Numbered from the stretch's first letter, positions 26,800-36,897 are shown. The stretch: 64,000 nucleotides of DNA from Pelomonas aquatica (GCF_026712205.1 NZ_JAPPUW010000016.1:1-64000), one strand, 5' to 3'. The notes: generated by a model from the letters alone, not told the origin. Program-made: numbers and translations.

Positions 26800-28073
26800 C
26801 AGCGTGTCTCCAACAGGGAATTGACGGCGGCGAGCTCGGCGTCGCCCAGCGAACCGGCGGCCTGGTGCAGGGCCAGCAGCGCGAGCACATGGTGGTGGCG
26901 GGCCTGGGCCTGCGCGTTCTGCGCGGCGCCCAGGGTCTGGATGGCGAGCAGCAGGTCGGTGGTGCTGCGCGTGCCCAGCGCGAGGCCGGTGCGGGTGGCG
27001 CCCAGCGCGCGCTCGGCGGCCGCGACGGCGGACTGGGCCGAGCGCAGCTGCGCGGCGCCCTGCCCCACCGCCAGGTGCTCGGCGCGCACCTCGCGCAGCA
27101 CGGCGCGGCGGCCGGCCTCCAGCTGCTCGCGCGCGGCCTCGCGCTGGAAGCCGGCGCGGTCGGCCGCGGCCGTGGTGGCGCCGCCGGAGAACAGCGGCAC
27201 GCTCAGGCGCAGCGCCAGCTGCGTGGGCGTGCGGCCCGCGTCGGACAGCGGCACGCCGTCGCCGCGCTGGCGCGTCGTGTCCAGGCCCAGGCTCAGCGTC
27301 GGCAGATGGCCGGCGCGGGCCGACGCGATGCGCTGCTCGCTGGCCTGCACGTCGAGCTGCAGCGCGCGCAGCCCGGGGTTGGCGGCTTCGGCGCGGCGCG
27401 CCCAGGCATCGGCATCGTCGGGCAGGGGCTGGGCGGCGAGGTCGCGGCGCAGCGGCTGCAGCGTGGGCGCGGCGGCGCCGGTCAGCTGGGCCAGGGCCTC
27501 GCGGGCGTCGGCCAGCGCCAGTTCGGCGGCCAGCGTGCTGGAGCGGGCCAGCTCGCGATAGGCACGCGACTGGTCGGCCTCGACCTGGGCCGACAGCCCG
27601 GCCTTGAAGCGGGTCTCGGCCTCGTTGACCTGGCGGTCGAAGGCGTCCTCGTTGGCCCGTGCGGTGGCGAGCTGGGCCTGGGCCGACAGCAGGCCGAAAT
27701 AGGCCTCGGCGACGCGCGCCCGCGCGGCCTGCTCGGCGGCGGCGAGGCGGGCCGCCTGGGCCGAGGCCTGGCTGCGGCTGGCGTCCCATTCGCGCAGCGC
27801 GGCGAGGTCGACCAGGGTCTGGCTGAGGCTGCTGGTCGTCGTGTTCGAGCGCTTGCCACCGTTGTCGCGCTGGTCGCTGCGCTGCAGGCTCCACCGCGGC
27901 AGCAGGGCCGCGCGCGCCTCGCGGGATGAGGCCTCCTGCGCACCCGCCAGCGCCGCGGCCTGGCGCAGCAGCGGGTCGGCCGCGCGGGCCTGGGCCCAGA
28001 CCTGCAGCAGGTCGTCGGCGCGCGCCGCCATCGTGGCGGCCAGCAGCGCGAGGACGAGGATCGGTCGACGCAT
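26799..28073 (-). CDS. TolC-family outer-membrane efflux protein
   Basis: 424 aa. Signal peptide MRRPILVLALLAATMAARA, then two long repeats of helical hairpins typical of the TolC/NodT family (for instance LVDLAALREWDASRSQASAQ and LALRLSVPLFSGGATTAAAD). Forms the outer-membrane channel of the exporter. The ATG at 28073 is preferred for its clean signal peptide; a TTG at 28082 that overlaps the ATPase stop (TTGA) is an alternative start. Confidence 0.92.
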   Translation of the reverse strand: MRRPILVLALLAATMAARADDLLQVWAQARAADPLLRQAAALAGAQEASSREARAALLPRWSLQRSDQRDNGGKRSNTTTSSLSQTLVDLAALREWDASRSQASAQAARLAAAEQAARARVAEAYFGLLSAQAQLATARANEDAFDRQVNEAETRFKAGLSAQVEADQSRAYRELARSSTLAAELALADAREALAQLTGAAAPTLQPLRRDLAAQPLPDDADAWARRAEAANPGLRALQLDVQASEQRIASARAGHLPTLSLGLDTTRQRGDGVPLSDAGRTPTQLALRLSVPLFSGGATTAAADRAGFQREAAREQLEAGRRAVLREVRAEHLAVGQGAAQLRSAQSAVAAAERALGATRTGLALGTRSTTDLLLAIQTLGAAQNAQAQARHHHVLALLALHQAAGSLGDAELAAVNSLLETR

Positions 28074-28078
28074 TGCGC

Positions 28079-28762
<684 letters not shown>

Positions 28763-29078
28763 GGTGGGTGTCCTGTTCACTCGGTAGCTTGTTGGCGTCC
28801 AGCCTTGCGGACGTTCGGCGTGTCTGCGTGGCGCTTGCCTAGTGGCACGGTGCCGGGAGTCCCGCCCGGCGGCGGGGTAGCTTTCTTCTGCGGCGCGACA
28901 GAGAAAAGTCACCCGCCATCGCGGGGCTGAGCCCGGACACAAGGCAGCCCACTGCGGGCTGCCTTGTGCCTGGCGAAGGCCATTCCGCCTGCAAGCGGAA
29001 TGGCAGGATTCCCGCGGCGGAGCAGAGAGTCGAAAGGCTCTCAGCAAAAGCAACCTGATTGCTCATCACGCCCAACCC
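28763..29078. repeat. 316-bp intergenic stretch with dispersed palindromic repeat, copy 2
   Basis: Contains the second copy of the repeat seen at 5370-5416, again with the frame CCGGACACAA...TTGTGCCTGSCGAAGGCC. Two perfect hairpins lie in series: 28938-28968 (13-bp stem, 5-base loop) and 28979-29004 (10-bp stem, 6-base loop). It sits inside the exporter operon, between adaptor and ATPase genes, and no protein-coding frame is convincing here. Confidence 0.75.
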
Positions 29079-30356
29079 TCAATCCGCAACGAGCGCGCGC
29101 TCCGCACCCTTGAAGTTGTCCGACCCCGAGATGACGACCCGATCCCCGGCAGACAGCCCCGACAGCACCTCGACCCGCTCCAGCGACCTCGCCCCCAGCT
29201 TGACGGCGACCTTCTCCGCATAGCCGCCGCGCACCACATAGGCATACCCGCCGCCGCCCTCGTCGACGAAGCTGCCGCGCGCCACGCCCAGCACCTTGTC
29301 GCGCCGGTCCAGCAGCACGCGCACCGACAGCCGCTGGTTCTGGCGCAGCTGCCCGGGCTGGGCGCCGGCGAAGCGCAGCCGCGCGGCCACCTCGCCGTTG
29401 ACGACCTCGGGCGACACCGAACTCACCTGGCCGGCCCAGCGCTGGCCGTTGCCGGTGATCTCGCCGGGCATGCCGGGCTGCAGCTCGCGGGCGAAGCTCT
29501 CGGCCACCTGCATCTGCACCTCCAGCGCCGACAGGTCGATGACCGACAGCAGCCTGGCGTCGCGGGCGACGTTGCTGCGGTCGGCGATGAAGAGCTGGCC
29601 GACCTGGCCGTCCACCGGCGAGCGCACCTGCAGCTCGGCGACCTGGCGCTCCAGGTCGGCCACCAGCAGCTGCTGGCGGGCCAGCGCGCTCTGCCTGGCC
29701 TGCACGTCGAGCTTGAGACTGTCGGTCTTCAGGCCGCGCAGGTCGCGGGCCTGGTCCAGCGCCAGCCTGGCCTTGGCGAGCGCGTCCTGGGCGCGCTCGA
29801 CCTGCATGCGCGCCGTGGCGCCGGCCTCGAAGGCCTGGGTCTGGCGGGCCAGGTCGTTCTGCGCGGTCTGCTGGTCGATGCGGGCGACATCAAACGCGCT
29901 CTGCAGCGCCGCCGCCTGCTGACGGGCCTCGACCTCGGCCCGGGCCAGCTCGGCGCGCAGCGCGTCGGCGTTGCTGCGCTCCTGCGCGAGGCGGTTGGCC
30001 AGCTCGGGCGAGTCGACGCGGGCCAGCACCTGGCCGCGCCTGACCGGGTCGCCGGCCTGCACGGCCAGCGTCACCGTGCCGGCGCCGGGCGCGAAAAGCG
30101 TGGGGCTCTGCGCGGCGACGACCCGCCCCTCGCCCGCGACGTCGCGCGTCAGCGGCGCGACGTCGACGGTGGCGATGCCGAGCCGCGCGGCGCTGACGGC
30201 CGAGTCCGCGGACAGCATCTGCCTGACGCGCCCGCCCCCGAGCAGCGCCAGCGCGGCCAGGGCCGCCAGGCCGGCCGCGATCAGCAGCGGCCGACGCCGG
30301 GACTGGGGAGGGAGCGGGCGGTCCTGCTCGGAGGTGTCGCGGAAGCCGGTGGTCAT
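29079..30356 (-). CDS. HlyD/MacA-family periplasmic adaptor of the ABC exporter
   Basis: 425 aa. N-terminal membrane anchor (PLLIAAGLAALAALALLGG), a lipoyl domain split around a long coiled coil (about 130-260), and beta-barrel/membrane-proximal domains (FARELQPGMPGEITGN, VRGGYAEKVAVKLGARS). Links the permeases to the TolC-like channel. Two ATGs are possible (30365 and 30356); the second is preferred because a sigma-54 promoter upstream would start transcription at about 30357. First gene of the exporter operon. Confidence 0.9.
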   Translation of the reverse strand: MTTGFRDTSEQDRPLPPQSRRRPLLIAAGLAALAALALLGGGRVRQMLSADSAVSAARLGIATVDVAPLTRDVAGEGRVVAAQSPTLFAPGAGTVTLAVQAGDPVRRGQVLARVDSPELANRLAQERSNADALRAELARAEVEARQQAAALQSAFDVARIDQQTAQNDLARQTQAFEAGATARMQVERAQDALAKARLALDQARDLRGLKTDSLKLDVQARQSALARQQLLVADLERQVAELQVRSPVDGQVGQLFIADRSNVARDARLLSVIDLSALEVQMQVAESFARELQPGMPGEITGNGQRWAGQVSSVSPEVVNGEVAARLRFAGAQPGQLRQNQRLSVRVLLDRRDKVLGVARGSFVDEGGGGYAYVVRGGYAEKVAVKLGARSLERVEVLSGLSAGDRVVISGSDNFKGAERALVAD

Positions 30357-30368
30357 GCCGGTCATTTC

Positions 30369-30383
30369 GCAAGCCCTGTGCCA
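30369..30383 (-). promoter_or_regulatory. Sigma-54 promoter of the ABC exporter operon
   Basis: On the minus strand the sequence reads TGGCACAGGGCTTGC, a complete match to the -24/-12 consensus TGGCAC-N5-TTGC with correct GG-to-GC spacing. Start of transcription is predicted near 30357, one base before an ATG of the adaptor gene. A palindrome fit for an activator lies upstream at 30421-30444. Confidence 0.75.
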
Positions 30384-30420
30384 GGCGGCCGCCCCAGGCG
30401 GATCAAGGACTTGGCGCTGC

Positions 30421-30444
30421 GGACGCTGTCCGCGGACAGCGTCC
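30421..30444. promoter_or_regulatory. 24-bp perfect palindrome, probable enhancer site for a sigma-54 activator
   Basis: A perfect 24-bp palindrome with core TGTCCGCGGACA, flanked on the far side by a second smaller one (GGACTGTCC on the minus strand). Its centre is about 75 bp upstream of the predicted sigma-54 start, which suits an NtrC-type enhancer-binding protein. It overlaps the 5' flank just after the tautomerase-like gene. Confidence 0.65.
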
Positions 30445-30455
30445 GGACAGTCCGG

Positions 30456-30818
30456 CTATCCGGCGAGCCGGCCGCCGAAGGCCATGCGCCCCGCCCCCGC
30501 CGGGGCGTACTCGAGATGCACGCGCTCCGCGGGCCGGCCGCTGGCCCGGGCCAGCGCGGCCGTCAGCGCCGCCACCTCGGCCTGCAGCGCGGCGCCGGCC
30601 GGCGGGCGGGCATGCAGGATGCGCACGAACAGCGGCGGCGCGCCGGGCACCGGGCCGCCGTTCTCGGCGTAGTGCTCGGCCGGAAGCGGGTGCAGACGCA
30701 CCCAGACCCGGCCGGGCGCGGCGTTGAGCGCGTCGCCGGCGGCGTCGGCCAGGCGCGACGCCAGTTCAGCGGCATCGGCCGGCAGCGCGCCGACCCAGCA
30801 CACATCGAGGATGGGCAT
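30456..30818 (-). CDS. Tautomerase (MIF/4-oxalocrotonate tautomerase superfamily)-like protein
   Basis: 120 aa. Starts MPILDVCWVG, placing the superfamily's catalytic proline right after the initiator Met. The rest (ASRLADAAGDAL, VWVRLHPLPAEHYAENG, FVRILHARPP) fits a duplicated beta-alpha-beta tautomerase. Substrate unknown. Lies upstream of the exporter promoter in the same direction. Confidence 0.65.
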   Translation of the reverse strand: MPILDVCWVGALPADAAELASRLADAAGDALNAAPGRVWVRLHPLPAEHYAENGGPVPGAPPLFVRILHARPPAGAALQAEVAALTAALARASGRPAERVHLEYAPAGAGRMAFGGRLAG

Positions 30819-30842
30819 GCGGGCATTCTCCCCCGGAGCAGT

Positions 30843-30929
30843 TCAGGGCCCGACCGCGACGAGGAAGCAGTAGGCCAGCACCGCGCCCCACAGGCACAGG
30901 CCGACCCAGGGGATGGCGGTTCTCAGCAT
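30843..30929 (-). CDS. Small single-span membrane protein (28 aa)
   Basis: Frame MLRTAIPWVGLCLWGAVLAY followed by CFLVAVGP, then a stop: essentially one hydrophobic membrane helix with a basic residue at the N-terminus. A GGGAG ribosome binding site lies 8 bases before the ATG. Located between the DUF1501 gene and the tautomerase-like gene, same strand. Function unknown; too short for ordinary gene callers. Confidence 0.55.
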   Translation of the reverse strand: MLRTAIPWVGLCLWGAVLAYCFLVAVGP

Positions 30930-30966
30930 CTCGTTCTCCCGTTGACTCGTGGGCGACACGCGCCCC

Positions 30967-32199
30967 TCAGCCGCGCAGCAGCCTTTCCGCATAACGCCAA
31001 GTTTGCGGACCCTGCGGAAACACCGTCGCCAGCGCGGCTTCGGTCAGCCCCAGGTGGCGCTGCAGCAGCGGCGCCAGCACCTGCCTGAAGTCGGTGCGCA
31101 CGGCCAGGTCGCGGCCGTCGGCCAGCGCGGCGCGGTCCAGGCCCGGCCATTCGCCCAGCACCTGGCCGCCGGCCACGGGGCCGCCCAGCAGCCACATCAC
31201 GTTGCCGCGGCCATGGTCGGTGCCGCCGTTGCCGTTCTGGCGCAGCGTGCGGCCGAACTCGCTGGCGACGACGATGACCGTGTCCTTCAGGCTGTCGCCC
31301 AGGCCGCTGGCCAGCGCGTCCAGGCCCGCGCCGAGGCTGGCCAGGCGGTTGGCGAGCTGGCCCTTGCCCGCCCCCTGGTTGACGTGGCTGTCCCAGCCGC
31401 CGACGGCCGTGAACGCGAGCTGGGTGTGCGGATCCTTGCGGATCAGCGTGCCCAGCCGGCGCGCGTCGGCCGCGAAGCTGCGGGCAGACGGCGCACCGGC
31501 GTCGGCGCTCGGGTCCATCGCGGGCGCGTCGCCGGCGGCCATGCTGCGCGCCATCTCGCCGCGACCCTCGGTGGTGTCGCGCAACGTGCTGCCGAGCTGG
31601 GGGTCGTGGGCATAGAGCCTGGCCAGGCCGGCCTGCAGCTGCGGGTCATCGATGGCGCGGCGCTGCATCGCGTCCGGCCCCAGGCCCAGGCTGGCGACGC
31701 TGGCCGTGCCGGCAAAGATGCGCGGCGGCGTGCTGCCTTGGCTGATCGCGCGGGTCGGGCTGGGCTCGCCGGGCAGGGCCATCAGCAGCCGGTTCATCCA
31801 GCCGTCGGGCGTGGACTTGCGGCCCGGCGTGCCGGACTCGAAATAGTCCTGCGCATCGAAGTGGGAACGGGTCGGGTCCGGCGAACCGCTGGCATGCACG
31901 AAGGCGAGCTGGCCGCCGTCCCAGTGGCGCTTCAGCGGCGCCAGCGCCGGGTGCAGGCCGAACAGGCTGTCGAGCCTGATGAGGCCGTCGTCCGCGCCCG
32001 GCGGCGGCAGCGCGATCTGCGGGCGGCTGGCCGCGTACTCGCGTTCGCCGAAGGGCGCGACGACCGAGAGGCCGTCCACCGCGCCGCGCAGCAGCACGAC
32101 GACGAACTTCTTCTGCGCCCCGCCCTGAGCGTGGACCAGGGACACGGGCAGGCCGCCCAGCGTGAAGGCACCGAAATGGAGGAGTTGGCGACGCAGCAT
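30967..32199 (-). CDS. DUF1501 family protein (exported)
   Basis: 410 aa with a twin-arginine-like signal (MLRRQLLHFGAFTLGG...VHA). DUF1501 features: VVVLLRGAVDGLSVVAPFG, SHFDAQDYFESG, GGWDSHVNQG, SEFGRTLRQNGNGGTDHGRG; the last two resemble metal-dependent sulfatase/phosphatase-like sites. In many bacteria it pairs with a DUF1800 protein, as here, 5 bp downstream. Role unknown. Confidence 0.88.
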   Translation of the reverse strand: MLRRQLLHFGAFTLGGLPVSLVHAQGGAQKKFVVVLLRGAVDGLSVVAPFGEREYAASRPQIALPPPGADDGLIRLDSLFGLHPALAPLKRHWDGGQLAFVHASGSPDPTRSHFDAQDYFESGTPGRKSTPDGWMNRLLMALPGEPSPTRAISQGSTPPRIFAGTASVASLGLGPDAMQRRAIDDPQLQAGLARLYAHDPQLGSTLRDTTEGRGEMARSMAAGDAPAMDPSADAGAPSARSFAADARRLGTLIRKDPHTQLAFTAVGGWDSHVNQGAGKGQLANRLASLGAGLDALASGLGDSLKDTVIVVASEFGRTLRQNGNGGTDHGRGNVMWLLGGPVAGGQVLGEWPGLDRAALADGRDLAVRTDFRQVLAPLLQRHLGLTEAALATVFPQGPQTWRYAERLLRG

Positions 32200-32204
32200 C
32201 GTGA

Positions 32205-33773
32205 CTACCGTTTCATGAAGTCGGGGCTGGCCAGAAGCAGGGCCACCTGCTGGCCGACGGGCTCGGTGGCCAGCGTGCGGCGCGTGGGTTCGCTCAGCGA
32301 GGCACCCAGCGTCGTGCCGAGCTGGCCAGCGCTGACGCCGCTGCGCCGGCCCAGCGTCGTCGCGAGCTGCACGCGCTGCGTCAGCGCCTCGGGGTTGCGC
32401 CAGGCGGCGGCGGTGTTCTTGTAGCCGTCGGGCGTCTGCGCGCCGTACAGCGGCTGGCCGGCCTGGGCCAGCGCGGCCAGCAGCGGCTGCGGTTGATCCA
32501 GCGGCAGGTCGAGCGCCCGCAGGCTGGACACGAGGTATTGGTAGGGCGTCTTGAACTTGGCCTGGTAGGCCTCGCGGCTCCAGAACTCGTCGGACTGGAG
32601 CAGCGTGCGCGTCAGCTCGCGCAGGTCGCCGCCGCTGGCCTTGAAGTTGCCGGCCAGACGCGCCACCAGGGCCTGCGGCGGCTCGTCCGCGACGAAGGCC
32701 TGGGCGAACTGCCAGGCCAGGTGGCGGGCCGTGGCCGGATGGGCGGCCAGCACGTCCAGCGCATGCTCGCCCTCGGCCTGGCCGGCACCGCGGACGGTCT
32801 CGCCGAGCCAGGTCTTGTCGCCGGCGTCGTGCTTGTGCGGGTCGAAGGCGAACAGGTCGCCCTGAGCCCCATTCGCATCGACCAGGGCCTTGCGCGAGTC
32901 CAGGCCCCAGCCGGTCAGCATGCGCGCGAGCTCGGTCACGTCGCGCTGCGTGTAGCCGCCGTCCACGCCCAGCGTGTGCAGCTCCATCAGCTCGCGGGCG
33001 TAGTTCTCGTTCAGACCGGTGGGCACGCGGGCCTTGAGCTCGGGCCGCCCGGCCAGGAGGTGGCGCGCGCGCTGCGGCGGCCGGTAGCCGGCGACGACGC
33101 TCTGCGCGTTGTCGAGGTAGGTCAGCATCGCCGGGTGGCGGGCCGTGGCGCCCAGCATGTCGCGGAAGCGCCCCAGCACGAAGGGGCGGATGGCGCGCTG
33201 CTCGTAGTCGGCCACGAGCACGCTGACGGAGCCCTTGCCGGCGAACACATTGAAGTGGTTGAACCAGAACTCGACCAGCGCCTCTTCGAGCTGGGCCGGG
33301 CTCTGCAGCGCGCGCGCCAGCCGCGCGGTGGCGGCCTCGGCAACGAGGGGGCGCACCTGTTCGCGCACCGCGTTCAGCGCATCGGCGTCGGGCTTCATGC
33401 CCCGGGCCTGCTCGCGCCTGGCCTCGCGGGCGGACTTGAGCGCGTCGCGGTAGCGGCCGAGGAGTTCGGCCTGGCCGAGCCCGAGCAGCTGCATGCCGCC
33501 CAGTCGTTGCGTCAGCGCCTCGGGCTGCGGCAGGCGGCGCGGCTCCAGCTGCTCGGCCAGGAAGCGCTCCAGCCAGGGGCCGGCGCCCTGCGCGGCGATG
33601 GCGGCGGCATCCTGCGGGCGCGGGCCGTAGCCCAGGCGGTTCAGCGCATGCAGCGCGCGCTCGTCGGCGCTCAGCGGCGCGCCCGCCGGCGCGGCGGCGT
33701 GGGCACGCCGGGCCAGCATCATGGCCCCGGCGAGCGCGGCGCCCGTGCCGAGCACGAAGCGGCGGTTCATCAT
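32205..33773 (-). CDS. DUF1800 family protein (exported)
   Basis: 522 aa with a probable Tat signal (MMNRRFVLGTGAALAGAMML). DUF1800 features include LHALNRLGYGPRPQD, ALVEFWFNHFNVFAGKG, NENYARELMELHTLGVDGGY and TGWGLDSRK. Pairs with the downstream DUF1501 protein; such pairs are widespread but uncharacterised. Confidence 0.88.
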   Translation of the reverse strand: MMNRRFVLGTGAALAGAMMLARRAHAAAPAGAPLSADERALHALNRLGYGPRPQDAAAIAAQGAGPWLERFLAEQLEPRRLPQPEALTQRLGGMQLLGLGQAELLGRYRDALKSAREARREQARGMKPDADALNAVREQVRPLVAEAATARLARALQSPAQLEEALVEFWFNHFNVFAGKGSVSVLVADYEQRAIRPFVLGRFRDMLGATARHPAMLTYLDNAQSVVAGYRPPQRARHLLAGRPELKARVPTGLNENYARELMELHTLGVDGGYTQRDVTELARMLTGWGLDSRKALVDANGAQGDLFAFDPHKHDAGDKTWLGETVRGAGQAEGEHALDVLAAHPATARHLAWQFAQAFVADEPPQALVARLAGNFKASGGDLRELTRTLLQSDEFWSREAYQAKFKTPYQYLVSSLRALDLPLDQPQPLLAALAQAGQPLYGAQTPDGYKNTAAAWRNPEALTQRVQLATTLGRRSGVSAGQLGTTLGASLSEPTRRTLATEPVGQQVALLLASPDFMKR

Positions 33774-34070
33774 CGGCGGTCTCCGGTGTCCTGGGCCGGA
33801 GGATCGCGCCCCTCACGCAAGGCCGTGTGGCCGACGCGCAAAGATTTGTGTCACCCTAGATCCGGCAGTTGGGCAAGCCCGAGGGCCTGGCGAGGCGGCC
33901 GGCTGGCAAGGCGCGCCGACGAAGTGGGCTGCTGCCCACGAGGAGAAGCAACGCGGCCAGCGGGCCGAAGCGCCAGGCCAGCGGGCTTGCAGCGCTGCTC
34001 ACCGAAGTGGTGAACGCCGCGCCAGCACCAAGGTCTTGACCCGCCGAAGCTTTCGATGAGTAGCAAGCGG
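33774..34070. other. 297-bp gap without a recognised gene
   Basis: Lies between the DUF1800 start and the stop of the first receiver gene; both genes are on the minus strand. It must contain the DUF1800 promoter (an AT-rich patch AAAGATTTGTGT is at 33840-33851). I see no protein-like frame or strong repeat. Confidence 0.4.
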
Positions 34071-34463
34071 TCAACTGCCGGGTCTGGGGTCATGGCCGAG
34101 CCAGTGCGCCAGGCTGCGCAGCGTCGCGGCGACGTCCAGCGGCTTGGTCCAGCAGCCGTCGAAGCCGCCCGCGCGGGCGAGCCGGGTCGCCACGTCCTCG
34201 GACTCGGCCGTCACGAGCAGGGCCGGCACGCCGCTGGCCAGGCCGGCGACACGCAGCTCGGCCAGCAGCGCGTCGCCGGCAACGTCGGGCAGGCGCAGGT
34301 CGCACAGCAGCAGGTCCACATCGGCCGCGGCGACGGCGCTGCGCGCCTCGGCACCGTTGCGCGCGACGCGCAGCCGGCAGCCCGCGCCCAGGTCGAGGAT
34401 GCCCTGCATCAGCATCACGTTGAGCGGGTCGTCCTCGACGTAGAGCACGGTCTTCGGGCTCAT
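34071..34463 (-). CDS. Single-domain response regulator
   Basis: 130-aa receiver with no output domain: acidic pair in VLYVEDDPLNVML, phospho-acceptor Asp in LLLCDLRLPDV, Thr in LLVTAESED and Lys in CWTKPLD. The ATG at 34463 starts the receiver domain. Probably a shuttle in a phosphorelay or a CheY-like effector. An AT-rich TTATCAAAT motif lies about 82 bp upstream. Confidence 0.88.
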   Translation of the reverse strand: MSPKTVLYVEDDPLNVMLMQGILDLGAGCRLRVARNGAEARSAVAAADVDLLLCDLRLPDVAGDALLAELRVAGLASGVPALLVTAESEDVATRLARAGGFDGCWTKPLDVAATLRSLAHWLGHDPRPGS

Positions 34464-34544
34464 GCAAAAGCTCCCGGGCATCGGGCGGGCAAACGGTGGC
34501 GGCTCGGGCAGGACATGGCGGCAGGCACGGTGGCGATTGCGAAG

Positions 34545-34563
34545 ATTATCAAATTTATTGATA
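34545..34563. promoter_or_regulatory. AT-rich regulatory motif, site 1 (upstream of receiver gene)
   Basis: TTATCAAATTTATTGATAA: perfect 7-bp arms TTATCAA and TTGATAA separated by ATTTA. The left half contains TTATCAAAT, which recurs at 36009-36040 and 40240-40254 in the same signalling cluster. Confidence 0.6.
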
Positions 34564-34634
34564 AACACGCCTATCCGATCCGGCCCCGGAATGGGTGGAT
34601 GCCGGACCGGAACTGCCAAATATTGCAGACCGCT

Positions 34635-35348
34635 TCAACTTCGAAGCGCCGCCAGCCCCTCGGCCAGGGCCGGCCAGCCGGCCGGCGGCGGCGCGCCCGG
34701 CACCCAGGCCGCGGCGGCGTCCTCCAGCGCGCGGGCCTGGGCCGACAGCGCCGGCTGGCCGATCAGCTCCAGCACGGCCTTCAGGCCGTGGGCCAGGCGG
34801 CGCAGGGCGGCCACGTCGGCGCCCGCCAGCGCAGCGTCGCCCTGGGCGATATCGTCGGCAAAGCGCTCGATGCAGCCGGCGCGGAAGCTGTCGAAGAGTG
34901 CCCTGTCGCCGCCGAAATGCTGCTGCACCGCGTCGACGGCCGGCACCGGTTGCCAGGCGGCGGGCCGCAGCAGGCCGGCCACGACGTCGAGCAGCTCCAG
35001 CAGCGGCACGGGCTTGCGCAGCGTGCGCGCGACGCCGCCCGCGAGCAGCGCCCGCCGCCGTTCCTCGTGCAGGCCGGCGCTGAAGATGAGCCAGGGCGGC
35101 GCGGCAGGGGCCAGCGCATGGCCCTCGGCCAGCAGCTCCTCGGCCGAGCCGTCGGGCAGCATCAGGTCGCTGACGACGAGCTGCCAGCCGCCGCCGGCCA
35201 GCGCGGCGCGGGCGCCGGCCAGGTCGGGCACGAGGTGCAGCTCGACGGCCGGCGCGGCCGGGTCGTGACGGGGCAGCTCCTCCAGCGCGAGCTCGACGAA
35301 GCGGGCGATCGAGGGGTTGTCCTCGATCAGCAGCAGCCGCGCGGCCAT
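34635..35348 (-). CDS. Response regulator with C-terminal Hpt domain
   Basis: 237 aa. N-terminal receiver (LLLIEDNPSIARFVELAL, Asp in LVVSDLMLPDG, Lys in TLRKPVPL) joined to a C-terminal histidine phosphotransfer domain (LRRLAHGLKAVLELIGQ) whose His in RRLAHGLKA is the likely phospho-acceptor. It follows the HTH-receiver gene by 8 bp on the same strand, so both belong to one unit. This provides the His-phosphotransfer step of a relay. Confidence 0.85.
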   Translation of the reverse strand: MAARLLLIEDNPSIARFVELALEELPRHDPAAPAVELHLVPDLAGARAALAGGGWQLVVSDLMLPDGSAEELLAEGHALAPAAPPWLIFSAGLHEERRRALLAGGVARTLRKPVPLLELLDVVAGLLRPAAWQPVPAVDAVQQHFGGDRALFDSFRAGCIERFADDIAQGDAALAGADVAALRRLAHGLKAVLELIGQPALSAQARALEDAAAAWVPGAPPPAGWPALAEGLAALRS

Positions 35349-35356
35349 CGCGGTGC

Positions 35357-35974
35357 TCAGGCGGGGCTGGCGGCGCCGGCCGCCGCCCGCGCCAGCAGGG
35401 CCGGCAGCTCGGCCACCAGGGCCGTCTTGTGCACGACGGGCACGCCCTCCAGTGCGAAGGCATAGGGCGCGCGCTGCGCCGCGTCGAGGGCCGTGACGAC
35501 GATGAGCCGGCTGCGCGCGAACTGCGGGTGCGAGCGCAGGCTGGTGATCAGCGCGGCGCCGTCGATGCCGGGCAGCAGGATGTCGATGAGCAGCACGTCG
35601 GGTTCGAGCCGGCCGGCCATCGCGAGGCCGGCGATGCCGTCGGCGGCGACGTGCAGCTCGGCCCCCGGCAGCTCGCGCCTGACGACGAGGCTGATGAGGT
35701 TCTGGAAATGCACCGAGTCCTCGATCAGCAGCAGCGTCAGCGGGCGGCTCGCGGCGACCGCGGCGGGCGGCGCGGCGCCGCCGGCGTTCGCGGCCAGCCA
35801 GGCGTCGAGGGAGCTGAGCAGGATGCGGCGGTGGCCGCCGGGCGTCTTCCAGGCCTGCAGCTCGCCGCGGTCGACCATCAGCTGGACCGAGCGGACGGCC
35901 ATGCCCAGGCGCCCCGCCGCCTCGGTCGTCGAGCAGGTTTCCGGCATTGATGCAGTGCGATTCACGCGCGACAT
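35357..35974 (-). CDS. Excisionase/MerR-type HTH DNA-binding protein fused to a receiver domain
   Basis: 205 aa. Residues about 13-60 (CSTTEAAGRLGMAVRSVQLM and VDRGELQAWKTPGGHRRI) form an excisionase-like winged helix; about 80-195 is a receiver (LLLIEDSVHFQNLI, Asp in VLLIDILLPGIDG, Lys in VVHKTALV). DNA-binding domain first, receiver second is the reverse of most response regulators. Start uncertain: ATG at 35974 chosen, ATG at 35947 possible. Divergent from the HD-GYP gene across tandem AT-rich motifs, so autoregulation is plausible. Confidence 0.82.
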   Translation of the reverse strand: MSRVNRTASMPETCSTTEAAGRLGMAVRSVQLMVDRGELQAWKTPGGHRRILLSSLDAWLAANAGGAAPPAAVAASRPLTLLLIEDSVHFQNLISLVVRRELPGAELHVAADGIAGLAMAGRLEPDVLLIDILLPGIDGAALITSLRSHPQFARSRLIVVTALDAAQRAPYAFALEGVPVVHKTALVAELPALLARAAAGAASPA

Positions 35975-36008
35975 TTTGCCGAATTCATCAGCCCTTACCG
36001 GAGAGACC

Positions 36009-36040
36009 TTTATTTGATAAAAATGATTTTTATTTGATAA
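36009..36040. promoter_or_regulatory. AT-rich regulatory motif, site 2 (tandem copies in a divergent promoter)
   Basis: Two direct copies of TTTATTTGATAA start at 36009 and 36029, spaced exactly 20 bp (two helical turns), between the HTH-receiver gene and the HD-GYP gene. ATTTGATAA is the reverse complement of TTATCAAAT seen at sites 1 and 3. The 15 bases 36012-36026 recur exactly, inverted, at 40240-40254. Confidence 0.65.
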
Positions 36041-36066
36041 TCCATCCACCACGCAGGAGAGCCGCC

Positions 36067-36893
<827 letters not shown>

Positions 36894-36897
<4 letters not shown>

